The translations under genes were made by a program, and so were the position numbers. DNA of 64,000 nt from Corallococcus coralloides DSM 2259 (lineage in GTDB: Bacteria; Myxococcota; Myxococcia; Myxococcales; Myxococcaceae), in NCBI RefSeq assembly GCF_000255295.1, contig NC_017030.1, positions 8,902,328 through 8,966,327 of the forward strand, given 5' to 3'. Below are positions 53,627 through 61,057 of this stretch, in pieces. The stretch's first letter is position 1. Each line of letters begins with the position of its first letter. Below the pieces are notes generated by a model that ran no database searches, was not told the origin of the DNA, and saw only the letters and a program-made list of their open reading frames with translations.

Positions 53627-54342
53627 GGCCGCTGCTCCTGCAGCTGCACCAGCACCACCGCCGTGGTGACGGCCGCCGCGGCCAGGCCCGCGTACAGGGG
53701 CGCGCGCTTTGCGTGGCTGGACTGCGCGGCGATGGCCGCCGCCACGGACGCCATGGCCGGGTAGGCCCACGCCAGGCCCCGCACCATCCCGTGCGGCAGC
53801 GCCACCATCAGCGGCTCCAGGAAGTAGCCGGCCAGCGCGCACGCGCCGGTGATGGCGCCGTAGGACAGGAAGTGCGGCCACATGCCCCACAGGTTCTGCC
53901 GCATGGCGCGGTTGAGGTTGCCTGCTTCCGCGGACGCCAGCGCCACGCGCGCGAGCCGGGCGGAGTAGCCCTCCAGGAGCCGGTCCAGCCGGCGCCCCAC
54001 CCGCCCCAGCCCGATGAAGAGCAGCACGGCCAGCGACCAGATGGCCGGCGTGGAGCCCGCGCCCGTGGCGGCGGTGAGGGTGGCGGCGGCGGCGGCGGTG
54101 CCGGTGGCCGCGAGCGTGTCGTTCTCCGGAAGGGAGGCGCCCAGGTTGGCGGTGCCCAGGTAGAACAGCTCCAGCAGCATGCCGACGGACAGGCCTCCGC
54201 CCACGTCGCCCAAGAGGGCGCCCATGAACGTGGCGGCCACCAGGGGCCGGGACAGCATGGCCTGGAGGAACGCCTTGCGCTCCACGGCCACCAGCCCCCC
54301 CCAGAGACACGCGAGCGCCACCTGGGTCCAGCCGACGTTCAC
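53623..54342 (-). CDS. mannose-family PTS component IIC
   Basis: 239 residues with seven or eight hydrophobic segments, starting at GTG 54342. Family marks are FMGALLGDVGGGLSVGMLLELFYLGTANLGASLPENDT near residues 38-75. It pairs with the IID subunit, whose start it overlaps. Substrate cannot be deduced, as no sugar-specific kinase or hydrolase gene lies in the operon. Confidence 0.92.
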   Translation of the reverse strand: MNVGWTQVALACLWGGLVAVERKAFLQAMLSRPLVAATFMGALLGDVGGGLSVGMLLELFYLGTANLGASLPENDTLAATGTAAAAATLTAATGAGSTPAIWSLAVLLFIGLGRVGRRLDRLLEGYSARLARVALASAEAGNLNRAMRQNLWGMWPHFLSYGAITGACALAGYFLEPLMVALPHGMVRGLAWAYPAMASVAAAIAAQSSHAKRAPLYAGLAAAAVTTAVVLVQLQEQRP

Positions 54343-54346
54343 CGGC

Positions 54347-54832
54347 TCACCCGGCCTTCGACCAGCGCTCGGTCAAATCCGGCAGGTCCACGGACTTCTC
54401 CGCGGGCACGGCGCGCGCCTCCACGCGCACGCCCTGCGCGGACAGCTGCTGGAGGGCCTGCAGTTCCCCTTCCGCCAGGAAGACGGACGGCGACACCTGC
54501 CTCCTTCCGGTGCCGAAGTGCACGTTGCCCAGGTTGAGCTGGTCCATGGCCAGCCCGGCCTGGAAGGCGAACGGCACGGAGGCGACATCCCTCAGGAGCA
54601 CCAGCGTGCGCACGCCGTCCTTGGACAGGGCGGCGAAGTCCACCTGGGCGAGGGGGAGGATCTGCACCTCGATGGCGCTCTGCACGGCGAGCGCCATGGC
54701 GGCACGGATGAGGGGACTGGAGGCCGCCTCATCGTCCGCCACCACCACTCGGGACACCTTGAGGTGGGGAAGCCAGGCTTCGACGACCTGACCATGGATG
54801 AGGCGGTTGTCGACGCGGACCAGGGTGATCAC
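54347..54832 (-). CDS. mannose-family PTS component IIB
   Basis: 161 residues. The phospho-acceptor is the His in VDNRLIHGQVVEAW (near residue 14). The rest has the IIB-Man alpha/beta pattern (VVVADDEAASSPLIRAAM, LNLGNVHFGTG). Accepts phosphate from IIA and passes it to the sugar during uptake through IIC/IID. The stop is four bases from the IIC start. Confidence 0.94.
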   Translation of the reverse strand: MITLVRVDNRLIHGQVVEAWLPHLKVSRVVVADDEAASSPLIRAAMALAVQSAIEVQILPLAQVDFAALSKDGVRTLVLLRDVASVPFAFQAGLAMDQLNLGNVHFGTGRRQVSPSVFLAEGELQALQQLSAQGVRVEARAVPAEKSVDLPDLTERWSKAG

Positions 54833-54865
54833 GGCAGTCTCGAATCGCCGACCCGTGCGGGTCCG

Positions 54866-55288
54866 TCAAGTTCGCGGCTGCTGCTGGGCCTCGCGAAGCA
54901 GGGCGGATGCACAGGTGATGTTGCGCTGGCCGTACGACGCCAGCTGGTTGGCCATGTCCGACAGGGCCATCTGCTCCGAACGGAGCGAGTTGGCCTTCAG
55001 CAGCATGGGCAGATTGACGCCGGCCAGGACTTCCAGATTCATCCGCTGACACATCATCAGCGATTCCTTACAGGGGGTACCTCCGAAGAGGTCGGCCATG
55101 ATGATGACGCCGTCCCCTTCATCCACGGCCTTCACGGCCTGCTTCATCTTGGCGCGGAGGTCCTCGACGGGAGCCCCCGGCTCGATGTTGCAAGTGGCCA
55201 CGGCGGGCAGCTTGCCCACGATCTGTTCAGCGGTAGAGACAAGCTCATCCGCGAGACGCCCGTGCGATGCGATGACGAGGCCGACCAT
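54866..55288 (-). CDS. mannose-family PTS component IIA
   Basis: 140 residues. The active His is in GLVIASHGRLADEL (near residue 9), and the LFGGTPCKES motif is typical of IIA-Man. It receives phosphate from HPr. It is the first gene of the PTS operon IIA-IIB-IIC-IID-HPr-EI; the weak ribosome site is CAGGGGTGATCA before the ATG. A regulatory role beyond transport is possible, as PTS proteins often signal in delta-proteobacteria. Confidence 0.94.
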   Translation of the reverse strand: MVGLVIASHGRLADELVSTAEQIVGKLPAVATCNIEPGAPVEDLRAKMKQAVKAVDEGDGVIIMADLFGGTPCKESLMMCQRMNLEVLAGVNLPMLLKANSLRSEQMALSDMANQLASYGQRNITCASALLREAQQQPRT

Positions 55289-55708
55289 TGATCACCCCTG
55301 AGCCACTTCCCGGGAGAGTTTGCGTCCTTACGCCCATCAACGACCGGACGCAACTCCGGCGAAGTTTTCCGCCTGCACCTGGGAACCGCTGCCCCAACAA
55401 CTTCGCTTCGAAGGTAAGGCGACTGCGCCCACCATGCCTGGAATTTCAGGTCCGGGGAAGGGACACGGTGTCGTCTGCCGGACGGGGAGCCGGGCGCGGT
55501 CTCCCCACGCTCTAGGAGATGCGCGGTGTGGCCCCACGGTGCGTGCCCCGCGGGGCGAGTCCGGCGCCCCCGCTCGGTGGGTAGGAAGGCGACCGTGCCA
55601 TCGCAGGGGAGCGGCTGTATCACCTGGGAAACCCGGGAGGGCCCGCGAGGTCCAACGGTACTCGGGGCGTTCCGGATTCTTGGGACCTGTCGCATCGGGT
55701 GCGGTGTC
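55289..55708. other. 420-base intergenic region upstream of the PTS operon
   Basis: No convincing gene: the open frames here lack ribosome sites and have Arg/Pro/Gly-rich shadow translations. It should contain the PTS operon promoter and the end of the NAD-kinase-like transcript. I find no clear -35/-10 pair, no -24/-12 sigma-54 box and no strong hairpin. The sequence is less GC-extreme between about 55320 and 55450. Confidence 0.5.
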
Positions 55709-56629
55709 TCAGTGGACGACCAGGCGGGCCCGCTGCTCGGCGGGGCGGATGCGGGCGGTGGCGCCGGCGCCGAAGGTGAGGAAGTCCTCCTCCATGCCGT
55801 CGCTGAAGATGACGCCGCCCTGGGGCATGCGGGACTCGAGCACCAGTTCCGCCTGGGCGGTGACGAAGCCGCCGACGATGTCCGCGCCGGAGTGACGGCT
55901 GACGAAGGGCTCGCGCACGACGAAGGCGAGCCGCGCGTCCTCCCAGCCGAGCGTCCAGGGCTTCCCCGGCGTGCCGCCCGTACAGCGGGTGAGCCCCTGC
56001 GCGAGCGCGAACACGGATGACAGCCACCCGCTGGAGCCCGCGCCCGTGGACACGAGCACGCCGCTGGAGGACTGGGACTCCTCCTTGCCGCCGTAGCGGA
56101 CCTGGTAGCGGGCGGACACGTGCGTGCGCGCGCCGATGAACAGGTCGTTGAAGGCGAGCAGCCGCTGGCCGTCCTGGAGCCGCGCCTCCGCCAGCTGCAC
56201 CTGGCGCATCCGCGCGCGGCCCTCCAGGGTCTTGAGCACGGCGCCCCGGGCGTCGCGCGGGAGGAAGGGCAGGAGCACGCCGTCGAAGCGCTCCGGGTCC
56301 GGGTTGACGCCCACGAGCGGCTGGCTGCCCACGTACTTGGCCACGTTGGCGACGAGCCCGTCCTGCCCCACCGCCACCACCACCTCCTTGCCGGTGAAGA
56401 GGAAGGTGGGCACGAGCGAGCGGTCCACCTGCTGCACCGGCAGCCCCACGTCCAGCTGCGAGCGAAGGCCGTCCACCGCGCGGCGGTAGGCGTCGTCCTC
56501 CGCCTCGAACCCGTGGAAGTCCTGGCCGTTGTGCTCCACGTAGAACTTCGCCTGCTTCTTCGTGTTGAAGCGGACCACCAGGTCCGCCAGCCGCGTCTTG
56601 CGCGTGACGAGGACGACCTTCTCGAACAT
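55709..56629 (-). CDS. NAD kinase-like protein with altered GGDGT motif
   Basis: 306 residues, all-beta C-terminal NAD kinase/diacylglycerol-kinase fold. The nucleotide loop is VVAVGQDGLVANVAKY, where canonical NAD kinases have GGDGT; here the second Gly is Gln and Thr is Leu. The later VSTGAGSSGW and FIGARTHVSARY segments match the family. Activity as NAD kinase is uncertain; it may phosphorylate another nucleotide or sugar, or bind one. Co-transcribed after the SPFH gene (23-base gap). Confidence 0.78.
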   Translation of the reverse strand: MFEKVVLVTRKTRLADLVVRFNTKKQAKFYVEHNGQDFHGFEAEDDAYRRAVDGLRSQLDVGLPVQQVDRSLVPTFLFTGKEVVVAVGQDGLVANVAKYVGSQPLVGVNPDPERFDGVLLPFLPRDARGAVLKTLEGRARMRQVQLAEARLQDGQRLLAFNDLFIGARTHVSARYQVRYGGKEESQSSSGVLVSTGAGSSGWLSSVFALAQGLTRCTGGTPGKPWTLGWEDARLAFVVREPFVSRHSGADIVGGFVTAQAELVLESRMPQGGVIFSDGMEEDFLTFGAGATARIRPAEQRARLVVH

Positions 56630-56652
56630 GGCGAGCCTCCTTCGCTAAGCCT

Positions 56653-57684
56653 TCAGCGGTCGAAGTGCTGGACGTCCGCGCGGCCGGGCTTGTTCGGCTT
56701 GGGACCCGAGCGGGGTCCCGGGTTCGGGCCCGCGTCCGGGGGCAGCAGCGAGCGCAGCAGGTCCGGCGACACGTTGAGCTCGCCGATGCGCTGCGCGTTC
56801 TCACCCATCTCGCGGAAGGCCAGGGCGATGTGGAGCGCGGGGTCTCCGCCGTTGGCGGACGTGGCCAGGAGCGTCTTCCAATCCACGTTCTTCACCGGCT
56901 CCAGCGTCTTCTCCAGGGTGTACGCGCGCGCGTCCGCGGACTGGCGCTCGTTCTGGACCCAGCGCTCCATGAGGGCGGCGCGCTGCTCCTCCACCGCGAT
57001 GTCCGCGGCCATCTTCGCCTCGCGAATCTGGCGCTGGCGCTCCTCCACCACCAGCTCCGTGGCCAGCTCGCTCTCCTTGATGCGGCGCTCCTGCTCCACG
57101 GCCGCGTTGCGCCGGGCGTAGATGGCTTCGTCCGCTTCCCGCTGGAGCCCTTCGCGCGCGGCGGCTTCCAGGGCTCGCGCCATCTCCGGCGTGGGCTGGA
57201 TGGAGAGCACGGAGAAGGCCATCACGTGCACGCCCAGCGCCTTCACGGACTCCGCCTCCGCCAGCGCCGCCAGCACCCGGGCCTCCAGCATGTCGGACTG
57301 CACCAGCACCTCGCGCAGGCTCAGGGACTGCACCACCGCGCGGGCGCGCACCTGCGCGGCCTGCACCAGCCGGTCCGACAGCTTCTCCGGGTCGTCGGAG
57401 CGGTGACGCCCCGCCGGGGTGATGGAGTAGTCCAGCAGCCCCGCCAGCCTCCGCGCGTCCTCCACCCGGTATGTCAGCTGCCCCTGGATCGTCACCGGCT
57501 GGAAGTCGCGGGTGACCTCATTGAAGGCGAACGGGACGTCCGCGCTGGACAGGGGCACCGCCACCAGCGTCGTCGCCGGCTTCCAATAGAGGAACGACAG
57601 GCCCGCGCCCTCCCGGACCACCTCGCCGTCCCGGTACTGCATCACGTACGTGGTCGGCGTCGACTTCATGTACCCGATGAACAT
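56653..57684 (-). CDS. SPFH/Band 7 domain protein
   Basis: 343 residues, cytoplasmic-looking SPFH protein without a clear N-terminal membrane helix. Core: FAFNEVTRDFQPVTIQGQLTYRV, then QSLSLREVLVQSDMLEARVLAALAEAESVKALGVHVMAFSVLSIQPTPEMARALEAAAREGLQREADEAIYARRNAAVEQERRIKESELATELVV, a long coiled coil. C-terminus Pro-rich. AGGGGG precedes ATG 57684. It has a sigma-70-type promoter whose -10 box is held between two operator arms, so it is probably induced by release of a repressor. Confidence 0.85.
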   Translation of the reverse strand: MFIGYMKSTPTTYVMQYRDGEVVREGAGLSFLYWKPATTLVAVPLSSADVPFAFNEVTRDFQPVTIQGQLTYRVEDARRLAGLLDYSITPAGRHRSDDPEKLSDRLVQAAQVRARAVVQSLSLREVLVQSDMLEARVLAALAEAESVKALGVHVMAFSVLSIQPTPEMARALEAAAREGLQREADEAIYARRNAAVEQERRIKESELATELVVEERQRQIREAKMAADIAVEEQRAALMERWVQNERQSADARAYTLEKTLEPVKNVDWKTLLATSANGGDPALHIALAFREMGENAQRIGELNVSPDLLRSLLPPDAGPNPGPRSGPKPNKPGRADVQHFDR

Positions 57685-57726
57685 CCGCGCATCCCCCTCA
57701 CCTGCTGCGTTTTGTTTGTGTGATTT

Positions 57727-57762
57727 CGACACCATCTTAGTGTCGTTCGTACACATTCGCAA
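57727..57762 (-). promoter_or_regulatory. SPFH gene promoter with operator arms around the -10 box
   Basis: On the minus strand TTGCGA (57757-57762), 17 bases, then TAAGAT (57734-57739) form a -35/-10 pair. The arms CGACAC (57727-57732) and GTGTCG (57740-57745) are a perfect inverted repeat that brackets the -10 box. A dimeric repressor bound here would block RNA polymerase. The regulator is unknown. Confidence 0.65.
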
Positions 57763-57840
57763 CAGAACGTGCGGGAAAGCGGTGTAGGTGGCGTGGATGC
57801 CGGTGGACGGGCTGGGCCCGGGCGTCCTTGAATCGGGGGC

Positions 57841-59256
57841 ATGACGCGCAAGCTCGGGGAGCAGTTGATCCTGGATGGAGTGCTGACGCCGGAGGTGCTG
57901 TCCCGAGCGCTCGCGCGGCAGAAGGAGACGGGGCTGAAGCTGGGCGAGTGCCTGGTGCGGCTGGGCGTGGACGAGACGCCGGTGTTGCGGCTGTTGGCGC
58001 AGGAGCTGAAGACGCGCTTCGTGTCCACGGAGAAGCTGGCGCAGGCGAAGGTGGATGCGGCGCTGTTGGAGCGGGTGCCGGTGCGGCTGGCGGAGGGCTT
58101 CGACTTCATGCCGCTGCGGCTGGTGCAGGACGCGCTGTACGTGGCCATCTCCGAGCCGCAGCGGCAGCGGGCGCTGGAGGAGATCGGGAAGACGGTGGGC
58201 GTGGCGCAGGTGCTGCCGTTCGTGGCGGTGCGCAGGTCCATCCGCGCGGCCATCCGCAAGCACTACTACGCGGACGCGCACGCCTTCGAGCACCCGCCGG
58301 AGGACCTGGCGTGTCCGCACTGTGGTGCGTCGTGCAAGCCGGGGGACTTCCAGTGCGCGCGCTGTGAGCTGCTGCTCGTGAGGAGCGTGGAGGAGCTGCC
58401 GCCCCGGGACAACGTGTCGCTGGTGCGCGCGCTGCTCACGAGGCCGGAGCAGACGGGCGCGCGCGGCGTGCCCCGCCCGCCGCAGCAGGAGGCGACGCGG
58501 GTGGTGTCGTTCCAGGCGCAGGCCCAGCCGAAAGCGAAGGGGCTGCCGGTGCGGCCGGTCATCGTCGCGGGGCTGGACCTGGTGAACCGGCCGCTGAGCC
58601 CGTTCGAGGCGTACGTGCTGTCGTTCGTGGACGGGCGCACGGCGCTGGCGGACATGGCGATGATCACCCAGGTGACGGAGCTGGAGCTGCGCGCGGTGTT
58701 CGAGTCGCTGTCGGAGCGAGGCGTGACGAAGCTGGTGGGCACGCTGGCGTCGGCGGAGGTGGCTTTCACGGGAGATGGTGTGCCCGCGTTCTCGCGCGAG
58801 CCGAAGACCGTGCCACCAGCTCCGGCCGTGAAGGTGGCGGCGGCTCCCGCGGCCCGTGCCCAGGCTCCGCGGCAGGCGCCGATGCCTTCGGTGTCACTGG
58901 CCGCCGCGCTGACGGCGAAGCCTCCTTCCGTGGCGCCGGCTCCGGTGGCCCGGAAGGAGGACGCGCAGGAGGAGGTGCTCCAGCGCGTCGTGCGGCTGGA
59001 GCAGGCGGGGAAATTGGCGGAGGCGCTGGACCTGCTGGAGCGCAGCATCGGGCTCTTGCCGAAGCCCGCGCCGCTCTACAACCGCATGGGGATGATCCTC
59101 CTGAACCACCAGCGCGATTACGAACGCGCCAGTGCGTTCTTCCAGAAGGCGTCGGACCTGGAGCCGGAGAACAGCGTCTACACGATGAACCTGTACTCCG
59201 TGCTGGCGCTCACGGCTGAAGCCACGAACGCGGGGCAGAAGAAGCCCCGACGCTGA
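57841..59256 (+). CDS. MshEN/GspE N-terminal-like, zinc-ribbon and TPR protein
   Basis: 471 residues. Residues 1-150 resemble the GspE/MshE N-terminal domain (LGEQLILDGVLTPEVLSRALARQ, LVRLGVDETPVLRLLAQEL, PLRLVQDALYVAISEP), a c-di-GMP-binding fold in some relatives. A zinc ribbon follows (CPHCGASCKPGDFQCARC, near 158-175), then an Ala/Pro linker and C-terminal TPR repeats (about 375-460). No ATPase domain is present. This looks like a signalling or assembly adaptor, possibly c-di-GMP responsive. The methyltransferase gene follows after 10 bases. Confidence 0.82.
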   Translation: MTRKLGEQLILDGVLTPEVLSRALARQKETGLKLGECLVRLGVDETPVLRLLAQELKTRFVSTEKLAQAKVDAALLERVPVRLAEGFDFMPLRLVQDALYVAISEPQRQRALEEIGKTVGVAQVLPFVAVRRSIRAAIRKHYYADAHAFEHPPEDLACPHCGASCKPGDFQCARCELLLVRSVEELPPRDNVSLVRALLTRPEQTGARGVPRPPQQEATRVVSFQAQAQPKAKGLPVRPVIVAGLDLVNRPLSPFEAYVLSFVDGRTALADMAMITQVTELELRAVFESLSERGVTKLVGTLASAEVAFTGDGVPAFSREPKTVPPAPAVKVAAAPAARAQAPRQAPMPSVSLAAALTAKPPSVAPAPVARKEDAQEEVLQRVVRLEQAGKLAEALDLLERSIGLLPKPAPLYNRMGMILLNHQRDYERASAFFQKASDLEPENSVYTMNLYSVLALTAEATNAGQKKPRR

Positions 59257-59266
59257 AGAGGTGCAC

Positions 59267-60091
59267 ATGCCCTCCCCTTCCGAGTCGTACCTGCTGGACT
59301 TCCATGCGCGCCTCGCGGGCGTGACTTCGCGGTGGTTCGGGCACGCGCCCGTGCAGCGGGATGGGGAGACGGCGCCTTCGACCTATGCGCTGCTGGAGGC
59401 GGTCGTGCCTCACGATGCGCGGCCCCTGGCGGTGCTCGACCTCGCATGTGGGGATGGGTACCTGCTCGAGCTGCTTGCACGGAGGAAGCAGCCCGGGTTG
59501 TCGCTGCTGGGGCTCGACATGAGCGAGCACGAGCTTGCTGCGGCACGGGGGCGGTTGAACGGCGCTGCGACCCTGTTCCAGGGACGCGCGCAGTCGCTTC
59601 CGTTCGGGGATGCCAGTGTCGATGTCGTGTTGAGCCACCTGGCGCTCATGTTGATGGACGACGTGGAGGCCGTGCTCGCGGAACTGCGGCGCGTGCTGAA
59701 GCCGGGCGGACGGGTGTCCATCGTCGTCGGTGGCGACCTGGTGCCGGGCAACGCGCTGGAGGTGTTCGCTGGACTCATGAAGAGCGCGGCGACGGTTGCT
59801 CCCACGCGGCTGGGCGATCCGAAGGTCCGATCCAGTGATGGGTTGCGAGAACTCTTCGCCGAGGGCTTCGTGGACGTCACGGTGCGGTCCCTCTCCGTGC
59901 AGGGGGATGGGCCCCCGCAAGAGGTCTGGGAGTCGCTGCTCACGACGTATGACGCGGACCGCTTGCCTCCGGCGGCACAGGCTTCGATCAAGGCCGCTTT
60001 CCTCCAGGCCGTGGAGCCGCTGCGGCGCTCGGATGGCAGCGTCCCGTTGCAGTGGGGCATGCGGCAGCTGACAGCGTTCCGGATGCCCTGA
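59267..60091 (+). CDS. class I SAM-dependent methyltransferase (UbiE-like)
   Basis: 274 residues from ATG 59267 (GAAGAGG upstream). Motif I is VLDLACGDGYLLELLA, motif II GLDMSEHELAAA, and motif III-like LPFGDASVDVVLSHLALMLMDDVEAVLAELRRVLKPGGRV. A small-molecule methyltransferase of the Methyltransf_11/25 group. Substrate unknown. Follows the MshEN-TPR gene by 10 bases, so probably co-transcribed. Confidence 0.87.
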   Translation: MPSPSESYLLDFHARLAGVTSRWFGHAPVQRDGETAPSTYALLEAVVPHDARPLAVLDLACGDGYLLELLARRKQPGLSLLGLDMSEHELAAARGRLNGAATLFQGRAQSLPFGDASVDVVLSHLALMLMDDVEAVLAELRRVLKPGGRVSIVVGGDLVPGNALEVFAGLMKSAATVAPTRLGDPKVRSSDGLRELFAEGFVDVTVRSLSVQGDGPPQEVWESLLTTYDADRLPPAAQASIKAAFLQAVEPLRRSDGSVPLQWGMRQLTAFRMP

Positions 60092-60111
60092 TCAGCGATA
60101 TGTCCGGGCGC

Positions 60112-60516
60112 TCACAGCCGCCGACAGACGAACCCCTGCTGAGTCGGAGTACAGGCCGTTGCTCCGAGCTCCTCGAAGACGAGCCGCAAATTCGGCGTCA
60201 GCGAGACCCCGAAGACCTCGATTTCGGACCACGGGGGGTCATGTGAGAACTCACCATGGTGCTCGTCCACAGTGTCGGCGATCCTGGCACACATCGCCTC
60301 GGGAGATTCTCCTTCGTGAGCGGCGAATGACGTGACGCCCACCGAGAGCGGATCAACTGCCGCATCCGCCAGGCCGCTCTTCCAGACTCCTTGGATGACC
60401 GGAGTGTTCTCGCGCGATTGAACGACCCATACGTGGAAGACGCGCGCCAGCTCCGCCACCCGGTCTCCGAAGCCCTGATCCACCACGATCCCCACTTTGT
60501 GCGGCGGCATTGGCAT
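60112..60516 (-). CDS. unknown small protein next to Imm21
   Basis: 134 residues from ATG 60516 (AGGGGA upstream). It starts KVGIVVDQGFGDRVAELARVFHVWVVQSREN. The middle reads DPLSVGVTSFAAHEGESPEAMCARIADTVDEHHGEF, and the end VFEELGATACTPTQQGFVCRRL with two cysteines. Size, acidic composition and place directly after the Imm21 gene (32-base gap) suit a second immunity-type gene, but I recognise no family. GC is lower than in the neighbouring genes. Confidence 0.65.
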   Translation of the reverse strand: MPMPPHKVGIVVDQGFGDRVAELARVFHVWVVQSRENTPVIQGVWKSGLADAAVDPLSVGVTSFAAHEGESPEAMCARIADTVDEHHGEFSHDPPWSEIEVFGVSLTPNLRLVFEELGATACTPTQQGFVCRRL

Positions 60517-60548
60517 GGTGCGGTCCCCTGTCGAAGGCAGCACTCCAG

Positions 60549-61040
60549 CTAGAAGCGATGAAGGAGCAAGGCGACCTGCTTCGCATCGTCCTGGATTTCG
60601 TAGGTACGGACGAGCCTCTGGCCCGCTGGGGGCTTGAACTCCAGCACCTCCGCCCTCCCTCCATCGTCGCCACTGTCGATGATGGCGTAGGGCTCATCCT
60701 TCACATCGAACATCAGTGACTCGACGGGCACGAGCCTGTCGACATCGGTTTCGAGCGCGACCTCGATCATGCACGCCTCATCGGGTGCGTACCTCCAACG
60801 AATGAGGCATGGGCCGTCTGGCCGGAAGAGCACTCCGGTGCGCATGGGCTCGTCGCCGAGCACCAGCACGTCGCCCCATGGACGAACCAGTGATTCCAGG
60901 CGGTCCTTGACGGCGCAGGCTTCGCGATAGTCGCCACTCCAGACTCCCTTCCAGGCAGTCCTCGCGGAGAGCGGAAGCATCAAGAGGGGGCCTCCCGCGG
61001 ATTCGATCCACCCTCCAAGGACATGGGTCGTTGCAGCCAT
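60549..61040 (-). CDS. Imm21 family immunity protein
   Basis: 163 residues from ATG 61040. The Imm21 pattern is clear: WIESAGGPLLMLPLSARTAW at residues 11-30, then SGDYREACAVKDRLESLV, and DVLVLGDEPMRTGVLFRP near 57-74. Imm21 genes are known from polymorphic toxin loci, where they neutralise a cognate effector. No toxin-sized gene is adjacent, so it looks like an orphan. Lower GC than its neighbours supports transfer. Confidence 0.82.
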   Translation of the reverse strand: MAATTHVLGGWIESAGGPLLMLPLSARTAWKGVWSGDYREACAVKDRLESLVRPWGDVLVLGDEPMRTGVLFRPDGPCLIRWRYAPDEACMIEVALETDVDRLVPVESLMFDVKDEPYAIIDSGDDGGRAEVLEFKPPAGQRLVRTYEIQDDAKQVALLLHRF

Positions 61041-61057
61041 GGATGCGGGACTCTCCG

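Noticed and set aside
55144-55695. 183-codon minus-strand frame in and beyond the PTS IIA gene
   Set aside because: Overlaps IIA in another frame, no conserved sequence, no ribosome site.
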